24,909 bases of DNA from the NCBI GenBank assembly GCA_003232595.1, contig QIIJ01000113.1:1-24909 (forward strand). The letters are read 5' to 3'. Of the stretch, positions 1-6,575 are shown piece after piece. The stretch comes from Aurantimonadaceae bacterium. GTDB lineage: Bacteria; Pseudomonadota; Alphaproteobacteria; Rhizobiales; Rhizobiaceae. The translations under genes were made by a program, and so were the position numbers. Position 1 is the stretch's first letter. Every line of letters begins with the position of its first letter. The notes below the pieces were generated by a model, which saw only the letters and a program-made list of their open reading frames with translations, was not told the origin of the DNA and did not search any database.

Positions 1-376
1 CCGTTACTTTGTTTCGAATTTCCGGCCAGTTGAAGGCATTGACCAGCGGCTGCGGCAGGGCAAGACCCGAGGTCTCTATGACAATATGATCGGGTCGTCG
101 TTCGCGCTCCAGCAGTTTTGTCATGGTTGGCACAAAATCATCGGCAACAGTGCAGCAGATGCAACCATTGTTGAGTTCAACGATGTCCTCCTCGCTGCAG
201 GTTTCATCGCCGCAACCTTTCAGCACGTCACCGTCCACACCAAGATCGCCGAATTCATTGATAATCAGTGCAATGCGTTTACCGTTGGCGGTTGCCAGCA
301 GATTGCGGATCAGGGTGGTTTTTCCGGCACCCAAAAATCCGGTAATCACGGTTGCGGGTATCTTTTGCGTAGTCAT
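1..376 (-). CDS. cobW: CobW, cobalamin-pathway GTPase/metallochaperone (3' end beyond window)
   Basis: Only the first 125 residues are inside the window; the gene continues past base 1. The protein begins MTTQKIPATVITGFLGAGKT. A Walker A P-loop (GFLGAGKTT) lies at residues 13-21. The metal-binding CxCC motif of the COG0523/CobW family (GCICC) is at residues 71-75. Two extra cysteines (55 and 60) precede it. CobW proteins are GTP-dependent metallochaperones, thought to help deliver cobalt to the CobNST chelatase in aerobic cobalamin synthesis; that role is family knowledge. The ATG at 376-374 overlaps the cobU stop as ATGA, so the two genes are probably translationally coupled. In related bacteria cobN often follows, but that part is outside the window. 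COG0523 also includes zinc chaperones; the cobalamin neighbours favour CobW. Confidence 0.93.
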   Translation of the reverse strand, partial: MTTQKIPATVITGFLGAGKTTLIRNLLATANGKRIALIINEFGDLGVDGDVLKGCGDETCSEEDIVELNNGCICCTVADDFVPTMTKLLERERRPDHIVIETSGLALPQPLVNAFNWPEIRNKVT

Positions 377-891
377 GTCGACTGGCCTTTAAGTTGCTGT
401 GGAATACCCGCGGTTACAAACCACACGTTCTTGCAAACTTCCGCAAGTATCTGATGCAGACGGCCAGCGTGGTCGCGAAATTCACGCGCCATCCTGTCGA
501 GCGGTACAATACCCTGCCCGACTTCGTTAGAGACGAATATGACCGGCACCGGCGCAACGTCAATATATTCGGCCAGGCCTGTGATCTCCCGGTCGATTTC
601 AGCGCCGTCCGACATCAGATTGCTGAGCCAAAGGGTCAGGCAATCGACCAGAATTATCCGTCCTTCAATGGCTTCTGTGCGAAGTGCATCAACCAGCGCC
701 AGCGGCTCTTCGACGGTAACCCAGTCAGGACCACGTTGATTTTTGTGGCGATCAATGCGCTCCTGCATCTCGTCATCGCCTGCCCGGGCCGTTGCCAAAT
801 AGACAAGTGTCTTTTTGCTGTCGCGCGCAAGTTTTTCTGCAAAACGGCTTTTACCGGAACGGGCACCGCCCAGTACCAGAACGCCACTCAT
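373..891 (-). CDS. cobU: Bifunctional adenosylcobinamide kinase / adenosylcobinamide-phosphate guanylyltransferase
   Basis: This 172-residue protein (called CobP in the aerobic pathway) phosphorylates adenosylcobinamide and then transfers GMP to make AdoCbi-GDP, the activated lower-loop intermediate. The P-loop GGARSGKS is at residues 8-15. His49, in the IDRHKNQRG stretch, matches the guanylylated histidine of CobU. The family motif VSNEVGQGIVP, followed by REFRDHAGRLHQ, is present in the C-terminal half. The length is usual for the family. Its ATG overlaps the cbtA stop and its stop overlaps the cobW start, both by four bases (ATGA), so it sits inside a tightly coupled operon that starts at the riboswitch upstream of cbtB. 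Nothing in it looks broken. Confidence 0.95.
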   Translation of the reverse strand: MSGVLVLGGARSGKSRFAEKLARDSKKTLVYLATARAGDDEMQERIDRHKNQRGPDWVTVEEPLALVDALRTEAIEGRIILVDCLTLWLSNLMSDGAEIDREITGLAEYIDVAPVPVIFVSNEVGQGIVPLDRMAREFRDHAGRLHQILAEVCKNVWFVTAGIPQQLKGQST

Positions 892-1607
892 GTTGATTGA
901 TCCGCCTCATTAGCCATGGCTCGCGGTAACAACCACCCGAGCACACCGCCAAGGAACAACCAGAACAGCCCATTGGTGATTATGGCAGCAAACACAAATT
1001 CCACAGCAAGATAGGTCGGTGCAAGACTTGTATGTTCCAAAGGCTGGGGTGCACCAACCACATGCGGAGCCACAATCATTGTCAGACCCAGAACAAGCCA
1101 GTACCAGCTGGTTTTAAAGGCGAACAATGCCAACCCTCCTGCCGTCAATACAACGGTTGCAACCCACCAGACCTGACGAACAGGCACCGGCGCTGCCGAC
1201 ATACCTGGCACCTCTGGCGGCAATCCCAGTCCCGGAGCAAGCACAAAGACCACAAATCCTGCAGCCCCCCAAACCAGCCCGGATCGCGGCGAGACCGACA
1301 TTTTGGAAAACAAAATCGCAGCAGCCAGCAAAAGGGCGTTACCCACACCAAATACACTGTTTGACAACAGCGAGTAAAATGTACGCTCAACCCCGTTTTG
1401 CGGAGACCATGGTTCAGCCTCAGGGTGATCATGGGGAACATTGGCCTCACCAGCACTGTGTTCATGCTCTGCAACAGCATCACCGGATTTTTCAAAGGAT
1501 TCGGCCTTAAGAATAAGCGGGGCAACTTTTACGGCCTGCGCGGCGGTATAAAATACACCACTGAGCAAACCTGCTACAATCGCAGCCAGTAGAATTCGAA
1601 CAATCAT
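888..1607 (-). CDS. cbtA: CbtA, predicted cobalt transporter membrane subunit
   Basis: The 239-residue hydrophobic protein starts MIVRILLAAIVAGLLSGVFY, the usual CbtA opening. About six membrane segments can be seen: near residues 3-22, 83-102, 111-130, 147-166, 168-190 and 200-225. Between segments 1 and 2 is a hydrophilic loop rich in His and acidic residues (EHEHSAGEAN, then PHDHPEAE), a likely metal-binding site. CbtA is known by comparative genomics as a B12-riboswitch-linked cobalt uptake component; transport has been predicted rather than widely measured. I chose the ATG at 1607 because the longer frame to 1658 opens with TTG and adds residues unlike the family. The gene overlaps cobU by ATGA and lies 113 bases downstream of cbtB. 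Confidence 0.88.
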   Translation of the reverse strand: MIVRILLAAIVAGLLSGVFYTAAQAVKVAPLILKAESFEKSGDAVAEHEHSAGEANVPHDHPEAEPWSPQNGVERTFYSLLSNSVFGVGNALLLAAAILFSKMSVSPRSGLVWGAAGFVVFVLAPGLGLPPEVPGMSAAPVPVRQVWWVATVVLTAGGLALFAFKTSWYWLVLGLTMIVAPHVVGAPQPLEHTSLAPTYLAVEFVFAAIITNGLFWLFLGGVLGWLLPRAMANEADQST

Positions 1608-1720
1608 TGGAATCTGTCCATTGCTTGCATCTGTTGAATTGATGCCGTCAGCGTTCAACAGGTGCCTTGTCTACAAAAATAATGTGAGCTTGTTTTGAGA
1701 TCATCAAAACCGGCTGATTA

Positions 1721-1900
1721 TCAATGACAAGGATATCCGGCCGCATGGCGGGCATCATGTGCCGCGTTGTGCAACCCGTCCGACTGGGCAAAACCCGTAC
1801 CAAAAAGCAAGGCAATTCCAAATGTTGCGGCCAATACGGCGGCCATCAGCCGTTGAGAGCCGGCAATCGGCAAAGCGATAGAATTCGAACTTGTGAGCAT
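1721..1900 (-). CDS. cbtB: CbtB, small single-span partner of the CbtA cobalt transporter
   Basis: The 59-residue protein has one membrane span (roughly residues 17-38) and a histidine-rich C-terminus ending HNAAHDARHAAGYPCH, the diagnostic CbtB tail, which probably binds Co2+. The start is the ATG at 1900-1898, because a GGAGG Shine-Dalgarno (1910-1906) sits five bases upstream; the longer frame to 1921 opens with TTG and lacks a ribosome site. It is the first gene after the cobalamin riboswitch, so cobalt uptake should be repressed when adenosylcobalamin is plentiful. The next gene is cbtA. That CbtB works with CbtA is family-level inference from conserved adjacency. Confidence 0.9.
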   Translation of the reverse strand: MLTSSNSIALPIAGSQRLMAAVLAATFGIALLFGTGFAQSDGLHNAAHDARHAAGYPCH

Positions 1901-1905
1901 AACAA

Positions 1906-1910
1906 CCTCC
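1906..1910 (-). promoter_or_regulatory. Shine-Dalgarno GGAGG that fixes the cbtB start
   Basis: GGAGG lies five bases before the ATG at 1900. The bases GGTTG that overlap its end are complementary to CAACC in the loop of the hairpin at 1945-1930. This could let the riboswitch expression platform mask the ribosome site; the pairing is visible, the function is inference. Confidence 0.6.
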
Positions 1911-1929
1911 GTGGTGCCCAATTGATATT

Positions 1930-1945
1930 GCCGCTTGGTTGCGGC
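1930..1945 (-). promoter_or_regulatory. Hairpin between B12 aptamer and cbtB, possible expression platform
   Basis: GCCGC and GCGGC form a perfect 5-bp stem around the loop AACCAA, directly after the aptamer and about 20 bases before the cbtB ribosome site. It has no U-run, so it is not an intrinsic terminator. Its CAACC bases can pair with GGTTG at the ribosome site. The role as an expression platform is inference. Confidence 0.45.
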
Positions 1946-2143
1946 CTGATCGGCAGGTCTCCTGGCTCACGAATCCCTGGATGATACCCGCCTTCCCAAA
2001 CGCAAACCCGCATTCAGTGGCAAATTGATATCCCCTCATCGCTACAGTCGCGGGGTCGGCTGCTTCCGGCATCCCCTGATTGGGTCAACGCCGTCACATT
2101 CCCTTTTCATCCCGTGCAGTTTTCACCACAATTGGGAACCGTT
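1945..2143 (-). ncRNA. Cobalamin (adenosylcobalamin) riboswitch upstream of cbtB
   Basis: Read on the minus strand, the conserved aptamer parts come in the expected order. GGTTCCC is at about 2140, then GATGAAAAGGGAAT, then a GCCGGAAGCAGCCGACCC stretch. The CCGCGACTGTAGCGATGAGG core is at 2053-2034, then GCCACTG, then TGGGAAGGCGGG. The B12 box AGCCAGGAGACCTGCC ends the aptamer at 1967-1952. Ligand-bound RNAs of this class usually repress downstream expression. The next genes are cbtB, cbtA, cobU and cobW, a fitting regulon. No U-run terminator lies between the aptamer and cbtB, so control of translation looks more likely than attenuation. The exact P1 ends are approximate. Confidence 0.95.
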
Positions 2144-2153
2144 CAATAATTTG

Positions 2154-2183
2154 AGCTAAGCCAGAAACCGCAATGATTGTCAA
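2154..2183 (-). promoter_or_regulatory. Candidate promoter of the riboswitch-led cbtBA-cobU-cobW operon
   Basis: A consensus -35 hexamer TTGACA is at 2183-2178 and a weaker -10 TTAGCT at 2159-2154, spaced 18 bases. The predicted start, near 2147, is just before the riboswitch aptamer. The -35 box overlaps the cobQ stop codon (TGA at 2182-2180). The -10 match is poor, as is common in alphaproteobacteria. Confidence 0.5.
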
Positions 2184-2195
2184 TCGCGATTGCGG
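2168..2195 (-). terminator. Stem-loop across the cobQ stop, weak terminator candidate
   Basis: CCGCAAT (2195-2189) and ATTGCGG (2174-2168) pair perfectly, with an inner GATT/AATC pairing possible, and TTTCTGGCTT follows. The short mixed U-stretch makes it a weak intrinsic terminator at best. It spans the end of cobQ and the -35 box of the next promoter. Confidence 0.35.
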
Positions 2196-3700
2196 CTTAT
2201 TAGCCCGACAATTGCGGCTTTGTCTGCGAGCCCGTCAATATCGACGTGTTGTTCAAGCGCCGCGGCTAAATCATTTAAAACATCTTCAATACTGTGATCG
2301 TCGGAGCTACCATCAAATGAAGCACGAATTGAACGTAATAGCGCTTGCCTGAACTGGCCGCTCACAAATAATCCGTGGAGGTAGCAGCCCATAATTTTGC
2401 CATCGGCAGAAATTGCACCATCTTTGCGGATTCCAAGTTCAAGCATCGGTCGATGACAGTCAGGCCCCGACGTTTCGCCCAGATGAATTTCGTACCCGGC
2501 GACCCCTGCTCCACTTGCAATAAATTTCCCCTTGGAGTTCTTAACGGTTTTTTGCGGTGACAGTATTGTTTCAACCTCAAGGTAACCTAGTCCTTCTATT
2601 TCGCCCGCTTTCCCCTCAATGCCAAGAGGATCGCGGACTTTGCGGCCCAGCATCTGGTAACCGCCGCATATTCCAATAACCCGGCCACCGCGTTCAACAT
2701 GCACCGCGAGATCGCGATCCCACCCGTTGTCGCGAAATGCAATAAGATCGGCGATTGTTGATTTGGTTCCAGGCAAAATCACCATTGCCGCATCATCCGG
2801 CAAAGGTGAACCTTGCGCTACCATCACCAATTCAATACCGGGTTCAGCAATCAGCGGGTCGAATTCATCGTAATTGGCAATATGGCCGAGCACCGGTACC
2901 GCAATTTTCACCCTGTTGGTTCGATCATTCAAACCATTGTCGCGCACAATTTTATCAAGCGCGACAGAATCCTCCGCCGGCAATTTGCGCACTTCATCCA
3001 GCCAGGGCACCACCCCGAAACTTGGCCAGCCGGTAAATTTGGCAACCTGCCGCAATCCCTCATCGAAAAGTGTAACATCACCACGAAACTTGTTGATAAT
3101 AAAGCCTTTTATCATGGCCCGATCTTCGTTATCAAGGATCGTATGGGTGCCTGCAAGCGAGGCTATCACCCCGCCCCGGTCTATGTCGCCGATCAGCACC
3201 ACCGGCACTCCCGCTTTGGTGGCAAATCCCATATTGGCGATATCACCGGTCCGCAGGTTAATCTCGCCAGGCGATCCGGCCCCCTCAACCAGCACAATAT
3301 CTGCACCTTCGCAGACATTGGCGAACGATTCCATAACAGCATCAAGCAGCTGCGGTTTGAGATGCTGATAGTCGCGGCCTTTTGCCTGCCCCCAAACCTT
3401 GCCCTGGACAATGATCTGACTACCGGTTTCTGATTGCGGTTTCAGCAGTACCGGGTTCATGTGCACACTCGGCTGAACCCGGCAGGCAAACGCCTGCAGC
3501 CATTGACCCCGGCCGATTTCGCCTTCGCCTTCTTCGCCGGGAATAGCGGCAACGGCCGCATTGTTAGACATATTTTGTGGTTTGAAAGGACGAACAATCA
3601 TGCCCCTGTTGCTCAACACACGGCAAAGACCGGCAACCAGCACTGTTTTCCCCACATCCGAGCCGGTGCCTTGAAACATGATTGCTTTGCAGTTTTTCAT
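2180..3700 (-). CDS. cobQ: Cobyric acid synthase (glutamine-hydrolysing amidase)
   Basis: The 506-residue enzyme makes four ATP- and glutamine-dependent amidations (positions b, d, e and g) of adenosylcobyrinic acid a,c-diamide, giving adenosylcobyric acid. The N-terminal dethiobiotin-synthetase-like domain has the P-loop GTGSDVGKT (residues 11-19) and the family signature KPQNMSNN (40-47). The C-terminal class I amidotransferase domain has the nucleophile Cys345 in VIGICGGYQMLG, EIHLG at 404-408 and His442 in GCYLHGLF. The length is typical. The ATG at 3700 gives the standard family start, though its ribosome site is weak. No riboswitch is seen before this gene, unlike the cobalamin genes that follow it. 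It probably has its own promoter in the 3701-4026 gap. Confidence 0.97.
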   Translation of the reverse strand: MKNCKAIMFQGTGSDVGKTVLVAGLCRVLSNRGMIVRPFKPQNMSNNAAVAAIPGEEGEGEIGRGQWLQAFACRVQPSVHMNPVLLKPQSETGSQIIVQGKVWGQAKGRDYQHLKPQLLDAVMESFANVCEGADIVLVEGAGSPGEINLRTGDIANMGFATKAGVPVVLIGDIDRGGVIASLAGTHTILDNEDRAMIKGFIINKFRGDVTLFDEGLRQVAKFTGWPSFGVVPWLDEVRKLPAEDSVALDKIVRDNGLNDRTNRVKIAVPVLGHIANYDEFDPLIAEPGIELVMVAQGSPLPDDAAMVILPGTKSTIADLIAFRDNGWDRDLAVHVERGGRVIGICGGYQMLGRKVRDPLGIEGKAGEIEGLGYLEVETILSPQKTVKNSKGKFIASGAGVAGYEIHLGETSGPDCHRPMLELGIRKDGAISADGKIMGCYLHGLFVSGQFRQALLRSIRASFDGSSDDHSIEDVLNDLAAALEQHVDIDGLADKAAIVGLISRNRD

Positions 3701-3774
3701 CAGGCCGGTTTAGCCGAACCAGTGCTGTTGGTATAGCAGGAATTGCATTTAGCAATCGTCACCCACTGAAGACA

Positions 3775-3812
3775 ATTGCACCCTTGAAGCAACTTCTCCT
3801 CAAGGGTGCAAT
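3775..3812. repeat. Perfect 13-bp inverted repeat between mmsB and cobQ
   Basis: The arms ATTGCACCCTTGA (3775-3787) and TCAAGGGTGCAAT (3800-3812) are exact reverse complements with a 12-base loop; an extra GAAG/CTTC pairing inside the loop is possible. Neither side has a clear U-run, so a terminator is uncertain. The rest of the 3701-4026 gap shows no gene, tRNA or riboswitch. The repeat lies between the valine genes and cobQ and could end the former or act in the cobQ leader. Confidence 0.6.
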
Positions 3813-4026
3813 CTTACGCAGCACTCATGCCATCCGATACTGGAGGCAAATATCTCCCGGTACGCAAAACCAAATCCGGGGTCCAGGTGAACACATCATC
3901 ACCTTGCCTCGTTTCTAGCGAATGTTTCCTAACAGTCAGCTAATGAGTGGTTAAGCAAAACATAATCCGGGCGGAAAGTTTTGCCGCTTGCAGGTTTATT
4001 GTTCCTCCAACGCGCACCACCACAGG

Positions 4027-4911
4027 TCATTTTTGACTGCCGCGCATAAATTCTATGATGCCGGAAAAGTCCATATTGCCATTGCCCAATGCCGAAAACA
4101 GCGAATAGAGCTGGGTTGCCTCCGCCCCGAGCGGCGTGATTGCGCCACTTTTTTGGGCCGCTTCCTGGGCAAGTTTGAGATCCTTCAACATTAGATCAAC
4201 GGCAAAACCCGGTTTATAACCGTTGTTGGCAGGAGACGTCGGCACCGGACCTGGCACCGGGCAATAGGTATTGATCGACCAGCATTGGCCAGAGGACGTG
4301 GATGCGACATCAAACAAAGCCTGATGGGAAAGGCCAAGCTTTTCCGCCAGCACAAAAGCCTCACCAACACCAATCATCGAAATTCCGAGGATCATGTTGT
4401 TGCATATCTTGGCAGATTGGCCCGCACCCGCATCGCCACAGTAGACAATACGACCCGCCATGGCATCGAGTACAGGTTCGGCCTTGTCGAAAGCCGACTG
4501 TTCGCCACCAGCCATAAATGTCAGTGTTGCGGCCTTTGCCCCGCCAACACCGCCGGATACCGGAGCATCGATCGACAACATTTCAGCCGCGCCTGCCAGT
4601 TGATGGGCCTTACGGGCCGAGGCCACATCAATTGTCGAACAGTCGATGAAAAGGGTGCCGGGCATTGCCTCCTCCATAACCTCGTCATAAACTGACAATA
4701 CGTGGGTGCCCGCTGGCAACATGGTAATCACCACTTCTTTGCCTGCCGACGCTTCAACCACACTTCCGGCGATATCCACCCCATTGCCTCTGGCAACGTC
4801 CATCACGTCCACGGCCAGGTCAAAGCCGGTAACCTTGTGCCCGGCATCGACCAGGTTCGCCGCCATTGGATTTCCCATATTGCCAAGACCGATAAATCCG
4901 ATCGATGTCAT
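4027..4911 (-). CDS. mmsB: 3-hydroxyisobutyrate dehydrogenase
   Basis: The 294-residue enzyme oxidises 3-hydroxyisobutyrate to methylmalonate semialdehyde with NAD+ in valine breakdown. The Rossmann motif GFIGLGNMGNPMAANL starts at residue 5. The substrate-binding motif DAPVSGGVGGA is at 115-125. The catalytic Lys168 lies in GAGQSAKICNN, and the C-terminal segment KDLKLAQEAA is characteristic of HIBADH. The ATG at 4911 was chosen because AGGAGA stands seven bases upstream; the longer frame to 4950 begins with TTG inside the preceding gene. It starts 13 bases after the acyl-CoA dehydrogenase stop, so the pair is an operon for two steps of one pathway. Other beta-hydroxyacid dehydrogenases share the fold; the neighbour and the motifs favour MmsB. 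Confidence 0.94.
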   Translation of the reverse strand: MTSIGFIGLGNMGNPMAANLVDAGHKVTGFDLAVDVMDVARGNGVDIAGSVVEASAGKEVVITMLPAGTHVLSVYDEVMEEAMPGTLFIDCSTIDVASARKAHQLAGAAEMLSIDAPVSGGVGGAKAATLTFMAGGEQSAFDKAEPVLDAMAGRIVYCGDAGAGQSAKICNNMILGISMIGVGEAFVLAEKLGLSHQALFDVASTSSGQCWSINTYCPVPGPVPTSPANNGYKPGFAVDLMLKDLKLAQEAAQKSGAITPLGAEATQLYSLFSALGNGNMDFSGIIEFMRGSQK

Positions 4912-4924
4912 GACTGTTCTCCTG

Positions 4925-6073
4925 TTATTGCTGGATAATTTTTCGCGCAATGATCATGCGCATGATTTCGTTTGTGCCTTCAAGAATCTGATGCACCCGC
5001 AGGTCGCGCACGATTTTTTCCACCCCGTATTCCGCAAGATAACCGTAACCGCCATGCAGTTGCAGTGCTTCATTGGCAACACTGGAACCAACATCGGTGG
5101 CAAAGCGTTTTGCCATGGCGCAAAATTTGGAAGCGTCATGGTCCTCCCGATCAAGCCTTGATGCGGCAGAATAAAGCAGCACGCGAGCAGCCTCCAGTTC
5201 TGTAGCCATATCGGCCATTTTAAACTGCAGCGCCTGAAATTGATCAATATTCCGGCCAAAAGCCTTGCGCTCACCAGTATAGACAATGGCTTTATCGAGT
5301 GCCGACTGACCACCTCCCAGAGAACACGCGCCAATATTAAGTCTTCCCCCGTCCAGCCCGGCCATGGCAATTTGAAAGCCCTCGCCTTCCTGGCTCAATC
5401 GGTTATCAACCGGTATTCGACAATCCTCGAATATCACCTGGGCAGTCGGCTGCATGTTCCAGCCCATCTTGCGCTCTGCTGCTCCAAAGGAAAGCCCCGG
5501 TGTATCCTTGGGAACCAAAAGGGTGGAAATACCTCGTGGACCATCATCTCCGGTGCGCACCATCACCACATAAAGTTCGTTCACCCCTGCCCCGGATATG
5601 AATTGTTTGGTACCATTTATCACATAATGGTCCCCATCGCGTACAGCGCGTGTTTTAAGTGCCGCCGCATCAGAACCGGAACCAGGTTCCGTCAGGCAAT
5701 AGCTGGCAATCCATTCCATCGACGTTAGTTTCGGCAGAAATTCCCGGCGCTGGTCCTGATTGCCGAACCTGTCGATCATCCAGGCTGCCATGTTGTGAAT
5801 GGAAATAAAGGCCGAAAATGCCGGGCACCCTGTTGCCAACGCCTCAAATATCAGCGCCGCATCCAGTCTGGAAAGGTCTGAGCCACCAACGTCTTCCTGC
5901 ACATAAACACCACCCATACCAAGCGTTGCGGTCTCGCGAATTGTATTGAGCGGAAGGTGTGAATCTCGATCCCACTCCAGAGCAAAGGGCGCGACTTTTT
6001 CATTTGTAAACTCGCGCGTCATGTCCTGAATGGCGATTTGTTCCTCGCTGAGCGAAAACTGGGAATTGTCCAT
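4925..6073 (-). CDS. Acyl-CoA dehydrogenase, probably isobutyryl-CoA dehydrogenase
   Basis: The 382-residue FAD enzyme has the three usual domains: an alpha-helical N-terminus, a middle beta-domain with the FAD/substrate signature YCLTEPGSGSDAA (125-137), and a C-terminal helical domain. The C-terminal domain contains QLHGGYGYLAEYGVEKIVRD. The catalytic base is Glu365 in ILEGTNEIMRMII. Isobutyryl-CoA dehydrogenase converts isobutyryl-CoA to methacrylyl-CoA in valine catabolism. This assignment rests on the directly following mmsB gene and overall similarity; short/branched-chain acyl-CoA dehydrogenases of other substrates cannot be excluded. The ATG at 6073 gives the standard N-terminus, but its ribosome site is weak. 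Upstream lies a 137-base stretch and then an 8-bp dyad that may regulate the pair. Confidence 0.9.
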   Translation of the reverse strand: MDNSQFSLSEEQIAIQDMTREFTNEKVAPFALEWDRDSHLPLNTIRETATLGMGGVYVQEDVGGSDLSRLDAALIFEALATGCPAFSAFISIHNMAAWMIDRFGNQDQRREFLPKLTSMEWIASYCLTEPGSGSDAAALKTRAVRDGDHYVINGTKQFISGAGVNELYVVMVRTGDDGPRGISTLLVPKDTPGLSFGAAERKMGWNMQPTAQVIFEDCRIPVDNRLSQEGEGFQIAMAGLDGGRLNIGACSLGGGQSALDKAIVYTGERKAFGRNIDQFQALQFKMADMATELEAARVLLYSAASRLDREDHDASKFCAMAKRFATDVGSSVANEALQLHGGYGYLAEYGVEKIVRDLRVHQILEGTNEIMRMIIARKIIQQ

Positions 6074-6293
6074 TGCCGGGTGCCTGCTTCATCTGGAATT
6101 CAATGTTGCTGAACAATATCACCGCTTGTTGAAATGTGCATCATTATTTGCCATGCGGATTTCAAAGGGTTCTGTGCGGAGTGGGTGCTTAAATTTTCCA
6201 GGTGCAACAGCTTGTTTCAGGACTACGTAAAACAAGCAAAATCAAAACACTTTCCAATATCACGATCACCCATGTGGTGCGCCATTCGACCGA
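6074..6293. other. Upstream region of the valine operon
   Basis: No gene is visible in these 220 bases. The stretch should contain the promoter of the acyl-CoA dehydrogenase-mmsB pair, but no convincing -35/-10 pair could be chosen. The clear structure is the dyad at 6210-6237. Confidence 0.4.
6210..6237. promoter_or_regulatory. 8-bp dyad, possible operator of the valine operon
   Basis: GCTTGTTT (6210-6217) and AAACAAGC (6230-6237) are exact inverted copies separated by 12 bases, about 137 bases before the acyl-CoA dehydrogenase start. A spaced dyad of this kind suits a dimeric repressor. No regulator gene is in the window, so this is inference from symmetry and position. Confidence 0.35.
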
Positions 6294-6566
6294 CTGATAC
6301 CAACGGCATAATATTGACCTGTTTGATGCATGAAAACCGTTTGCCGGCAAGGCGCTTCACGAAGGGCGATGCGGGGCATCGTTCAAGGGAAACAACGCTG
6401 TTCGGTGAGCGGATTTCATGCACCGAAGGCCGGGTTCCCAAGGGTTTAGCCTGCCCCGGACTTTGATCCGGTGTTGTTGCGATTGGTTTATGGTACCCGT
6501 ACCACCGCACCAATCGCGCCTCGCCAAAACGCCAGTCAATGCCGGTCAAACAGGTCAATATTATCT

Positions 6567-6575
6567 GCCGTTGGT
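6567..6575. repeat. Target-site duplication, left copy
   Basis: GCCGTTGGT next to the left end of the inner element; identical to 6822-6830. The sequence is part of the older element's terminal repeat, which also exists uninterrupted, in inverted orientation, at 6299-6307. This confirms it as the target. Confidence 0.85.

Noticed and set aside
86..454. Plus-strand open frames across the cobW/cobU region and throughout the ribosomal genes
   Set aside because: They lie opposite well-conserved genes and give no recognisable protein; the whole window reads on the minus strand.
1608..1658. Longer N-terminus for cbtA beginning at 1658
   Set aside because: The start would be TTG, and the added 17 residues are polar and unlike CbtA; the ATG at 1607 begins the usual membrane segment.
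1693..1740. Terminator between cbtB and cbtA
   Set aside because: CCGG/CCGG with a TTTT tail can be drawn, but the stem is only four pairs with a long loop, and the genes belong together.
1901..1921. Longer N-terminus for cbtB beginning at 1921
   Set aside because: It would use TTG and place GGAGG inside the gene; the ATG at 1900 is five bases after that ribosome site.
3701..4026. A second cobalamin riboswitch before cobQ
   Set aside because: No B12 box, no CCGCGACTGT-like core and no GGGAAGG element could be found in the gap.
4912..4950. Longer N-terminus for mmsB beginning at 4950
   Set aside because: TTG start inside the acyl-CoA dehydrogenase gene; the Rossmann motif and AGGAGA site fit the ATG at 4911.
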